From contig CAWARA010000022.1 in assembly GCA_963784195.1 (NCBI GenBank), positions 62,001 through 126,000 of the forward strand: a stretch of DNA of 64,000 nt. Direction: 5' to 3'. This document shows positions 10,885 to 17,896 of the stretch, in pieces (position 1 is the first letter of the stretch; each line of letters opens with the position of its first letter). The stretch comes from CAVQAH01 sp963784195. GTDB lineage: Bacteria > Acidobacteriota > Vicinamibacteria > Vicinamibacterales > 2-12-FULL-66-21. A program made the translations under genes and the position numbers. A model generated the notes under the pieces. It saw nothing but the letters and a program-made list of their open reading frames with translations. It was not told the origin of the DNA and made no database searches.

Positions 10885-11530
10885 CGCGCTTTGTCGGAAG
10901 CTCGCGACTGCGCTTTGATGGAGGCTCGCAGTTGCGCTTTGACGGAGGCTCGCGCCTGCTCGCGTGCGGCCGCGCGCTGGCGTTGACGCTGGCCGTGCTG
11001 GCGGCGCCGGGGTGCCTCGTGGTGAGTCTGCATCCGTCGTACGATGCCGACTCGCTCGGGTGGGATCCCGCGCTTCTCGGGGCGTGGGAGAACGCCGAGG
11101 ATCGGGCTTCGCTTCAGATCGAGCGCGCCGACTGGAAGTCGTACCGCATCAAGTACGTGTATCCCATCGAAACCGGAGAGCTCACCGGTTACCTGACGGC
11201 CGTTGGCGACGATCTGATTCCTCGACGTCATGCCCGCCCGCGGCGATGACCGCGGCTCGTTCCTCGTTCCGGTGCACGCCCTGTTGCGCGTACGCCTGAC
11301 CGACGACAGGTTGGAGCTGACACCGCTCTCGTACGACTGGTTCTTCGATCACGCACGCTACGGGCGCAAGATTCCAGGTCTCGACGTGACCCTCGATCAG
11401 AAGGAGAATGCGCTGATCGTGTCGCCGACGTCGGCGCTGCGGAACTGGGTCCGCAGGTCAGGTCGCAACCGGACCGATGTTTGGCGCGCCGGCGGCGTTT
11501 GTCCGGAAGCAGGCCGAGGAGATTCGCTGA
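10881..11530 (+). CDS. Putative lipoprotein of unknown function, frame broken
   Basis: A small exported protein I cannot name. A TTG at 10881 overlaps the stop of the preceding peptidase, but the true start could lie further in. A hydrophobic stretch (LALTLAVLAAPGC) ends in a plausible lipobox Cys, followed by LVVSLHPSYDADSLGWDPALLGAWE. Two frame changes (near 11220 and 11460) are inferred, because the open frame otherwise runs into the next gene while the other frame supplies a sensible C-terminus (FGAPAAFVRKQAEEIR, stop 11528-11530). The segment LLGAWENAEDRASLQIERA resembles small lipoproteins that bind lipophilic ligands, but this is only an impression. It probably shares the operon with the flanking exported proteins. 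Confidence 0.55.
10886..10957 (+). repeat. Three 24-bp direct repeats inside the lipoprotein N-terminus
   Basis: Three head-to-tail 24-base units (10886-10909, 10910-10933, 10934-10957), each beginning gcgctttg and containing gaggctcg or gaagctcg. 24 bases equal eight codons, so the array is in frame and encodes repeats of R-F-D-G-G-S-x-L. It lies upstream of the signal-like stretch, which either places the true start downstream or gives an unusual repeated leader. Confidence 0.8.
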
Positions 11531-11550
11531 CGTCCAGAGGAGAAGCTCGC

Positions 11551-12816
11551 ATGCGCACCGTCGTTCGTCTCGCGTTGATCGCCCTGCTCGTTCCAGTCCC
11601 GCTCAGCGCGCAGAACCGAAGCGAAGACGAGTACACGCGGTATGAATTGCTCGCGCCGGATACAGCCTCCTTCAAGATCATCTATGACGTGACGGCCGTA
11701 TCGGCCGGGGCGAAGTTTTTCTTCAACCCGATCCGTCGCGGCAGCGTCGCGAGCGACGAGTCGGTCATCGATCTGATGACCGGTGCACCCCTGAAGTTCA
11801 CCGAGGTGAGCGGCGCTGAAGCGCGCGAGTCGGGCCTGACCAGTGCGGATCTGGAAGGACGTTATATTCGCGTCGAGCTCGCCCGGCCGGTGCCCGACGG
11901 CGGCGAAGCGCGCATTCGCATCATCAAGACCTACAAAGATCCGAAGAGCTACTTCCGCGACGGCAGCTTCATCGTGTTCGACCGGCCGCTCGGGATCCGT
12001 CGAAACTCCGTCATTCTTCCAGCCGGCTTCGAGCTGGTGTCCTGCAACGTTCCTTCGCAGGTGATCGAGGAAGCGGATGGACGCGTCGGGATCAGCTTCA
12101 TGAACATCTACCCGGGTCAGGCGCCGCTCGTCCTTCGCGCCAGGCCCGTCACCGCCGCGAATCAGCAGGCGGCACAGGGCGGCTCGCAGACGAAACCAGC
12201 ACAGGCGATGGTGGATCCGCCAGCCCAGGAGCCCCCGATGGATCGCATTCGCGTGTCCGAGCGGGCGTTTCAGGACCGCGAGATCGTCTATTTCCTGAAG
12301 CAGCCGGAAACCGGCGCGTTCAGCCTGTATCACGACTACACGGAAACTCGCGAAGGCACAGACAAATACCTGAATATCGTTCGCCGCGGAAGCACCGTAT
12401 CGGATCCGTCCGCGCGTGTGCTCGACACCGGCGACAGGCTGAAAATCGAAACGCTGAAGGGCGACGCCATCACGAAGGCCGGCATCGACATTGGCGAGGC
12501 CGTGCGGCCGGACTCCGAGGTCGTGGTGATCCGGTTTCCACCCGTTGCCAAGGGCCAGTCAGTGCGCCTCCGCATCGAGGAGACGTATACCGATCCAGCG
12601 CGCTACGCGCGTATCAATGGCGAGTTAATGTGGCGGCGAAGTTTTGGCCGGCCGCGGAACGACGTGGTGCTGCCGGAAGGCTGGTATCTGACGACAAGCT
12701 CCATCCCCGCAACCGTCTCTCAGATGGAGGATGGACGCATCAGGTTATCCTTCTGGAACCACAGGCCGGACAACGTCGACGTCTTCATCAAGGCGCGTCG
12801 GCGGACGGGCGCGTGA
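11551..12816 (+). CDS. Secreted protein with an internally duplicated domain, function unknown
   Basis: 421 residues with a cleavable signal peptide (LALIALLVPVPLSAQ). The start at 11551 is chosen because it begins this peptide and follows a GAGGAGAAG stretch; the open frame extends upstream only as an artefact. Two halves align with each other: RRGSVASDESVID / RRGSTVSDPSARV, IIKTYKDPKSYFRDG / IEETYTDPARYARIN, RNSVILPAGFELVSCNVP / RNDVVLPEGWYLTTSSIP, and DGRVGISFMN / DGRIRLSFWN. The protein is therefore a tandem duplication of one domain of about 140 residues joined by a Gln/Pro-rich linker. The fold looks beta-rich. No catalytic motif was recognised. Confidence 0.75.
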   Translation: MRTVVRLALIALLVPVPLSAQNRSEDEYTRYELLAPDTASFKIIYDVTAVSAGAKFFFNPIRRGSVASDESVIDLMTGAPLKFTEVSGAEARESGLTSADLEGRYIRVELARPVPDGGEARIRIIKTYKDPKSYFRDGSFIVFDRPLGIRRNSVILPAGFELVSCNVPSQVIEEADGRVGISFMNIYPGQAPLVLRARPVTAANQQAAQGGSQTKPAQAMVDPPAQEPPMDRIRVSERAFQDREIVYFLKQPETGAFSLYHDYTETREGTDKYLNIVRRGSTVSDPSARVLDTGDRLKIETLKGDAITKAGIDIGEAVRPDSEVVVIRFPPVAKGQSVRLRIEETYTDPARYARINGELMWRRSFGRPRNDVVLPEGWYLTTSSIPATVSQMEDGRIRLSFWNHRPDNVDVFIKARRRTGA

Positions 12817-13024
12817 TGCTGGTGACCACGCCCAGCATGTAGTGCAGATCGACCAGATCGCCCGGTTCGAGGTGGTTGGGAATCGATTCGGGACCTATTC
12901 TCGCAAGGCTCACCTGGCCGTCCGGTTCGGCTGGATCGGCGAAATACACGTCCAGCGAGATCTGTCCGTGAATACTGACTGGCTGGACTTTCTTCACGAC
13001 CGCCCGGCGAACGCCCTTGAGCAT
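12788..13024 (-). CDS. Small conserved-looking hypothetical protein
   Basis: 78 residues on the minus strand, overlapping the 3' end of the duplicated-domain gene by 29 bases in convergent orientation. The composition is that of a real protein (KKVQPVSIHGQISLDVYFAD, then EPGDLVDLHYMLGVVTSI), with balanced hydrophobic and charged residues rather than the Arg-rich look of shadow frames. It fills a gap where no plus-strand gene fits. No family was recognised and no clear ribosome site is visible. Confidence 0.55.
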   Translation of the reverse strand: MLKGVRRAVVKKVQPVSIHGQISLDVYFADPAEPDGQVSLARIGPESIPNHLEPGDLVDLHYMLGVVTSITRPSADAP

Positions 13025-13111
13025 GGTGTGAGTGTAACAAAGTGCGATGGTTTGCTTTCGCCGCGTCCTTGCTTCACACTTGTACGAGCCCCCCTGGAGG
13101 AGTTACCCCGA

Positions 13112-13918
13112 ATGCGAATGTTGAGAAGTTGGCTCGGCCTTGCCGTGCCGATGATTGCCCTCATCGCGGCGGCGCCGCACGCGGCCGGGCGATCCGGAGG
13201 TCAGCCGCAGAGCGCCGCTTCGCAAGCGCCGGCCACGAGCGAAAAACTGCCCTCGGCGCGCGAGGTTCTGGATCGCCATGTGAAGGCGGTTGGTGGGCGC
13301 GAGGCGTTGATGTCGAAGTCCTCGGCACACGCCACCGGCACCGTCGAGGTTGCTGGTGCCGGCTTGAAGGGAACCCTCGAGCTCTTTCAGGCAAAGCCGA
13401 ACAGCGTGCTCATGCGCATCTCGCTGCCGGGCGTAGGCGACATCCAGGAGGGCTTCAACGGTACCGTCGCCTGGACGATTTCGCCCATGACCGGTCCATT
13501 GATTCTGCAAGGGAAACAGCTGGAGGAGAAGAAGCTCGACGCTGATTTCTACGCCGAGGTGCAACCCGAGAAGCGCTACGCATCGATGACTGTCGTGGAG
13601 AAGACGACCTTCGAGGGGCGGCCATGCTTCAAGGTCCGCCTCGTTCATAGGAACGGTGGGGAGGACTTCCAGTTCTTTGACGTCGAAACAGGCCTGAAGG
13701 CCGGAAGCATTACCACACGCGAGATGCCGATGGGGGCGATCACCGCGACGACCGTCGAGACGGACTACAAACCGTTTGGCAACGTGCTGCAGCCGACGAA
13801 GCTGACCATGACCGCCGGGCCGATCCAGCAAGTGATGACCGTCGTCTCTCTCGAGTACGACAAGGTCAATCCGTCCGTGTTCGAGCTCCCTGCAGAGATC
13901 AAGGCGTTGATGAAGTGA
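13112..13918 (+). CDS. LolA-like exported protein
   Basis: 268-residue exported protein. GGAGGAG lies 12 bases before the ATG at 13112, and the N-terminus is a signal peptide (WLGLAVPMIALIAAAPHAAG). The mature part starts with the segment LPSAREVLDRHVKAVGGREAL, typical of outer-membrane lipoprotein-sorting (LolA/DUF4292-like) proteins in Acidobacteriota, followed by alternating strands such as GTLELFQAKPNSVLMRI and GFNGTVAWTISPMTGP. The family folds as an open beta barrel that holds a lipid. It overlaps the following S41 peptidase by 4 bases (GTGA), so the two are co-translated. Its lipid cargo is unknown. Confidence 0.7.
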   Translation: MRMLRSWLGLAVPMIALIAAAPHAAGRSGGQPQSAASQAPATSEKLPSAREVLDRHVKAVGGREALMSKSSAHATGTVEVAGAGLKGTLELFQAKPNSVLMRISLPGVGDIQEGFNGTVAWTISPMTGPLILQGKQLEEKKLDADFYAEVQPEKRYASMTVVEKTTFEGRPCFKVRLVHRNGGEDFQFFDVETGLKAGSITTREMPMGAITATTVETDYKPFGNVLQPTKLTMTAGPIQQVMTVVSLEYDKVNPSVFELPAEIKALMK

Positions 13919-15222
13919 TCAGACGATTCGTGTGTGTCGCTGCGCTAGTGATATTGACGCTCGCCACGCTCGAGTCGCAGGCGGTGAAAGCTCTCGATAC
14001 GTTCGACGCTGCCTGGACGATCGTTCGCGACACGCACTTCGACCGCGCGATGAACGGCGTGAACTGGGACGCCGTGCGCACGGAGCTTCGTCCGCGCGCC
14101 GCAGCCGCGCAGAACGACACCGAGCTCCGCAGCGTGATCGGCGACATGCTCGGTCGGCTCGGCCAGTCCCACTTCGCGTTGATTCCGTCGACCGCCGACA
14201 CCTACTCAGCGACCTTGGATCTCAGCGGAACTCCCGGATTCGACGTGCGCCTGGTCGATACGGATCTGATCGTTGCTCGACTGGAGCCCGACAGCGGCGC
14301 GGCTTCGAGCGGCGTCCGCACCGGGTGGGTGTTGACGGCCGTCGATGGCAAACCGATCAAGGATGCGTTGACGTCCCTGCCCTCGACGATGCCGGCTCGC
14401 TTGCGGCAGGTCGAGGCATGGCGTATCTCGCAGAGCCGGCTTCGGGGACCGCAGGGATCAACGGTCCCGATGACGTTCACCGACGGCAGCGGCAATGCGG
14501 TGACAGTGCCCGTGACCCGGCGCGCCGAGGGTGGTGCCCCCGTGACGGTTGGTAGCCTCCCGACGATGTATGTGCGCGTGAACTCCGCCGGTCGCCGTAC
14601 GCCGTCCGGAAAGACCGCTGGCGTGATCGAGTTCAACGTCTGGATGCCGCTGGTGGACGGTCTGTTCCTGAAAGCGGTTGACGAATTCCGATCCGCTGAT
14701 GGCATCATCATCGACCTGCGCGGCAACCCCGGGGGCATCGCCGGGATGCTCATGGGGATCTCGGGGCATTTCCTGACCGAGGCGAAGCCGATCGGAATCA
14801 TGAAGACCCGGGAAAGCGAACTGCGGTTCCCATCCAACCCGCGGCGCGTCAGTGCGGCGGGGCAGCCCGTGGAGCCGTTCGCTGGGCCGGTCGCCATCCT
14901 GATCGACGGCATGACCGGCAGCGCGTCGGAGTGCTTCGCCGGCGGCATGCAGTCGCTCGGCCGCGTTCGGGTCTTCGGACAGACCTCCATGGGGCAGGCG
15001 TTGCCGGCGCTGTTCAACAAGCTGCCGAACGGAGACGTCCTGGTCCACGCATACGGGGACTTCGTCACGTCGAACGGAACCAGGCTGGAAGGGCGAGGCG
15101 TCATCCCGGACGAGACTGTCCCTCTTCGCCGGGACGACCTCCTGGCAGGCCGTGACGCCGTCATGGAGCGCGCCCTGGCCTGGATCGACGCCGCTGATCC
15201 GGCGCGTGGCACAAACCGCTGA
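13915..15222 (+). CDS. S41-family C-terminal processing peptidase
   Basis: 435-residue tail-specific protease of the S41 family. It starts with GTG in a 4-base overlap with the preceding gene and has a signal peptide (FVCVAALVILTLATLESQA). A PDZ-like region (about residues 95-180) includes DVRLVDTDLIVARLEPDSGAA. The peptidase core contains IIDLRGNPGG and the nucleophile region DGMTGSASE, where the Ser of GSASE is the expected catalytic residue; the family's Lys is less obvious. Length and domain order are normal. It probably trims exported proteins together with the upstream LolA-like protein. Its stop codon lies inside the first unit of the tandem repeat block. Confidence 0.9.
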   Translation: MIRRFVCVAALVILTLATLESQAVKALDTFDAAWTIVRDTHFDRAMNGVNWDAVRTELRPRAAAAQNDTELRSVIGDMLGRLGQSHFALIPSTADTYSATLDLSGTPGFDVRLVDTDLIVARLEPDSGAASSGVRTGWVLTAVDGKPIKDALTSLPSTMPARLRQVEAWRISQSRLRGPQGSTVPMTFTDGSGNAVTVPVTRRAEGGAPVTVGSLPTMYVRVNSAGRRTPSGKTAGVIEFNVWMPLVDGLFLKAVDEFRSADGIIIDLRGNPGGIAGMLMGISGHFLTEAKPIGIMKTRESELRFPSNPRRVSAAGQPVEPFAGPVAILIDGMTGSASECFAGGMQSLGRVRVFGQTSMGQALPALFNKLPNGDVLVHAYGDFVTSNGTRLEGRGVIPDETVPLRRDDLLAGRDAVMERALAWIDAADPARGTNR

Positions 15223-15420
15223 TCAGGTCACGGGACGCGGATTACCGCGGATCAGGTCACGGGACGCGGATTACCGCGGATCAGGTCACGGGACGCGGAT
15301 TACCGCGGGTCAGGTCACGGGACGCGGATTACCGCGGGTCAGGTCACGGGACGCGGATTGCCGCGGATCAGGTCACGGGACGCGGATTGCCGCGGATCAA
15401 CGGGACGCGGATTTTGCGGA
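15221..15420 (+). repeat. Seven-unit 29-bp tandem repeat
   Basis: Six full units of exactly 29 bases begin at 15221, 15250, 15279, 15308, 15337 and 15366, each starting gatcaggtcacgggacgcgg (first base a or g in variants) and ending attaccgcg or attgccgcg. A decayed seventh starts at 15395 and lacks several bases. There are no spacers, so this is a satellite-like array, not a CRISPR. The stop codon of the S41 gene is part of unit 1. The open frame across the array is produced by the repeat and is not a gene. Confidence 0.95.
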
Positions 15421-15484
15421 AATAGGTCGGGTTTTGGACGATCCCGAGCATCCGCGTCCGGGGGCTTCTCAGGAGATCCGCTTA

Positions 15485-15600
15485 GATCCGCGTCCCGTGC
15501 CCCAGATCAGTGTGATCCGCGTCTCGTGGGCAGTGTGATCCGCGTCCCGTGAGCAGTGTGATCCGCGTCCCGTGAGCAGAGTCATCCGCGTTTCCCGTGA
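15485..15600 (-). repeat. Inverted copies of the 29-bp repeat core with 23-bp spacing
   Basis: The core gatccgcgtcccgtg, the reverse complement of cacgggacgcggatc in the upstream array, occurs at 15485, 15514, 15537, 15560 and, with an extra base, about 15583. Steps are 29, 23, 23 and 23 bases. The two clusters face each other across about 65 unrelated bases (15421-15484), so transcripts could form many alternative long hairpins. The rest of the gap up to 15744 holds only a possible promoter. Confidence 0.9.
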
Positions 15601-15651
15601 GGTGTCAGGGTGTAATGGTGAAAACCCGCGTTCATTCAGCTGGATCGGCGG

Positions 15652-15681
15652 TTGCGTGACTGTCAGCGGGTCTGCTAGACT
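15652..15681 (+). promoter_or_regulatory. Possible sigma-70 promoter for the RGG-rich protein gene
   Basis: TTGCGT at 15652 and TAGACT at 15676 are separated by 18 bases and precede a GGGGGAG ribosome site and the ATG at 15745. It is the best -35/-10 pair in the gap after the repeat block. Spacing and -35 match are imperfect. Confidence 0.3.
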
Positions 15682-15744
15682 CACTGAACCTGCGGCAATC
15701 GGTCTTTCCAGCCAACCTAATCGGAAACCAATTCGGGGGAGTTA

Positions 15745-16485
15745 ATGGAGCAGCGCCGGCTGCGTCTCGGTGACATATTGGACGACTATTGTCCGCGCGA
15801 ACGTCGGGTGACCAACCACGCCGTCGTCGCGATGATAGAAGACGACGTCAAGCAGACGCGCTGTACGACCTGCGACGCCGAGCACGCATACAAAGGGGGC
15901 AAGGCGCCGCGCCGGAAGAAGAAGGACGCACCCGGGGCGCTCTATAAAGAAGTCTTGGCCGGGATAACGGAAGCCGACCCTACCCCGGTGCTGAACGCTT
16001 CCACTCCTGACTCCGACCTTTCCGAACCCATCTCCGATCCAGACGACGACGCTCACGAAACCGCGGAAGCCGGCCAGCCGGCAGACGCGATCGACGCGGC
16101 CGAAACCGAGCCGGAGCATGTCGAGGACGTGCAGCCGATGGCAGCAGCGGCCGACGAGGATCCACAACCGCCGATCGAAGACGGCCCGGTTCATCGTCAG
16201 TTGATTCGCGCGACGCTTCCACGGCCGGAAGGCCAGAAGGACGCACGTCCCTTGCCGGAGTTCACGATTCGCAGCCGCGGAAACGGAAACTTCCGGGGCG
16301 ACAATCGTGGCGGCGGTGGCGGAAGGCCTCGTACGGGGCAAGGTGGGAACAACGGCCATCGTCAGCACAGCGGTCAGCGATTCGCCGGGCCGCGGCCCCC
16401 TGGCCGCGGACAAGGGAGTCGCGGGCAGGGTGGGTTCCGTCCGGCGCAGCCACAGCGTCACGGCGGAAAGAAACGCTCACGGTAG
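15745..16485 (+). CDS. Cys/His N-terminus, acidic middle and RGG-rich tail: possible RNA-binding protein
   Basis: 246 residues, not matched to a named family. Three parts are obvious. Residues 1-60 hold conserved-looking C16, H25, a C40-x-x-C43 pair and H47 (CPRERRVTNHAVV, RCTTCDAEHAYKGGK), a possible metal-binding fold, followed by a basic APRRKKKD patch. Residues about 75-145 are acidic and Pro/Ala-rich. Residues about 165-246 are rich in Arg-Gly-Gly and Gln (FRGDNRGGGGGRPR, GRGQGSRGQGGF), as in RNA-binding proteins with disordered tails. A GGGGGAG site precedes the ATG. RNA binding is inferred from composition only. Confidence 0.7.
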   Translation: MEQRRLRLGDILDDYCPRERRVTNHAVVAMIEDDVKQTRCTTCDAEHAYKGGKAPRRKKKDAPGALYKEVLAGITEADPTPVLNASTPDSDLSEPISDPDDDAHETAEAGQPADAIDAAETEPEHVEDVQPMAAAADEDPQPPIEDGPVHRQLIRATLPRPEGQKDARPLPEFTIRSRGNGNFRGDNRGGGGGRPRTGQGGNNGHRQHSGQRFAGPRPPGRGQGSRGQGGFRPAQPQRHGGKKRSR

Positions 16486-16489
16486 CTGC

Positions 16490-17475
16490 ATGCTGCTTCT
16501 GTTTGCTGCGCTGCTTAATCTGCTCGTTCCGGCCCAGGCGACGATCCGAGAAGATCAAGTTCGAGCCCACCGATGGTGTGCCGACGTTCGCCGTGCGCGC
16601 TCCGGTTCTCAAGGTGAAGCCTGGGACGATCGTGGAAACGCGGACGTTCTCGCGGCCCGGCGACTATTACGAAAAGGCTGGCGGGGCGTGGCCGGGCGAA
16701 GTGGGGCCGTTCCTCATCGAAGGCGCGACGCCCGAAGACACCCTCGTCGTGCGCATCCTGCGGCTGCGGCCGAATCGCGACACGGCGGTTTCGGCGGTCA
16801 ATTCAAATGGCATCAGCGCGGTGGCTGGTGACACGCGCACGCGCATCCTGAACGATCCGTTGCCAGCGCGCCGCTTCGAGTGGCGCCTCGATCGCACGCG
16901 AAATGTCGGCATCCTCGACCTTCCGAACTCCGCGTCGAAATCGATCGAGATGCCACTGCGCCCGATGCTCGGACGTCTGGCGGTCGCGCCCCAGGGCGCT
17001 GAGGAATTCGGCGGTCTATGGCCTGGCAACTTCGGCGGCAACATGGATGCGGCTGACGCGCGCGAGGGCACGACGGTCTACCTGCCGATCTTTCACGACG
17101 GCGCGCTCTTCTACTTCGGCGATGGACATGCCCTGCAGGGCGATGGCGAGATCTGCGGATCGGGTCTCGAGACCACGATGGATGTGACGTTTCAGTTCGA
17201 TTTGATCAAGGGCCGCCGCATCCGCTGGCCGCGCATGGAAGACGCGGACGACATCATGGTTGCTGGAAGCGCACGGCCCCTGGTCGATGCGTTTCGTATC
17301 GCCCAGGTCGAACTGATCGAATGGCTGGTGGCTGAGTACCGGCTTCGAAAAGATGGAGGCGTACCAGGTCGTCTCCCAGGGCGGCCATTCCCGGATCGCC
17401 AATGTCGTCGATCCGAACTACACCGTCGTCGCGAAATTCCCAAAGCGTTTGCTGCCCGCACGCTCCGGGGGTTAG
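16490..17475 (+). CDS. Acetamidase/formamidase family protein, exported, frame broken
   Basis: Member of the FmdA/AmdA amidase family, which releases ammonia from formamide or acetamide. The core GNFGGNMDAAD, TTVYLPIFHDGALFYFGDGHA and QGDGEICGSGLETTMDV is diagnostic. The start at 16490 gives a signal peptide (LLLFAALLNLLVPAQA), so this copy looks exported. The frame changes near 16548, just after the signal peptide, and again near 17336. After the second change the end reads GFEKMEAYQVVSQGGHSRIA and then NVVDPNYTVVAKFPKRLLP, stopping at 17473-17475. The joined protein has about 328 residues, normal for the family. It starts 5 bases after the RGG-rich protein gene. Confidence 0.82.
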
Positions 17476-17506
17476 GAGGGCGTGGCTTTAGCCACGCCAA
17501 CCCTCC
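17475..17506. terminator. Hairpin after the acetamidase gene (family C)
   Basis: GGAGGGCGTGGCT and AGCCACGCC-aa-CCCTCC pair as a 9-bp inner and 6-bp outer stem around a central CTTTAG-type loop, starting at the stop codon of the acetamidase. There is no long T run. The hairpin shares the GC stem and CTTTAG/CTTCAG loop seen at 20533-20616, 42291-42310, 46898-46953 and 55273-55302. Confidence 0.6.
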
Positions 17507-17563
17507 GGAACTTTCCCGCGCTGGTTGACGTCCTCTCTTTCTGAGTCCTACACTTAGGAATAA

Positions 17564-17896
17564 ATGCCGCAGTCGAATTTTCTCGGTGAATTCGAGCACG
17601 TCGTGCTGCTGGCCCTCATGCGTCTGGGCCAGGATGCCTATGGCACGACCATCCGGCGAGAGATCGAAGCCAATACCGGCCGGTCGGTGTCGGTGGGCGC
17701 CCTTTATACGGCACTCGAACGTCTCGAGCGGCGCGGGTTCGTCGGCACGAGAATCGGCGATCCATCGCCCGAACGCGGCGGTCGCGCGCGGCGGTACTAC
17801 CGGCTCAAAGCCGCCGGCCAGACGGCGTTGGAGCGTTCGCGATCCGTGCTGCTGCAGATGTGGAAGGGCTTCGAGCCCGGCGAGAAGAAAGCATGA
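17564..17896 (+). CDS. PadR-family transcriptional regulator
   Basis: 110-residue winged-helix regulator. The family core is clear: EFEHVVLLALMRLGQDAYGT, SVSVGALYTALERLERRGFV, then the basic wing RARRYYRLKAAGQTALE. An AGGA stretch lies shortly before the ATG. Its stop overlaps the start of the ABC permease (ATGA), the standard arrangement in Acidobacteriota in which a PadR protein controls the ADOP gene behind it. The inducing ligand is not known. It is shorter than the longest PadR proteins and lacks a big C-terminal domain. Confidence 0.92.
   Translation: MPQSNFLGEFEHVVLLALMRLGQDAYGTTIRREIEANTGRSVSVGALYTALERLERRGFVGTRIGDPSPERGGRARRYYRLKAAGQTALERSRSVLLQMWKGFEPGEKKA

Noticed and set aside
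15221..15420. CRISPR array
   Set aside because: The units are contiguous 29-bp repeats with no unique spacers, and no cas gene is nearby.
15152..15538. Protein of RGLPRIRSRDAD-type repeats
   Set aside because: The open frame is only a translation of the tandem DNA repeat; there is no start context, and it overlaps the S41 gene end in another frame.
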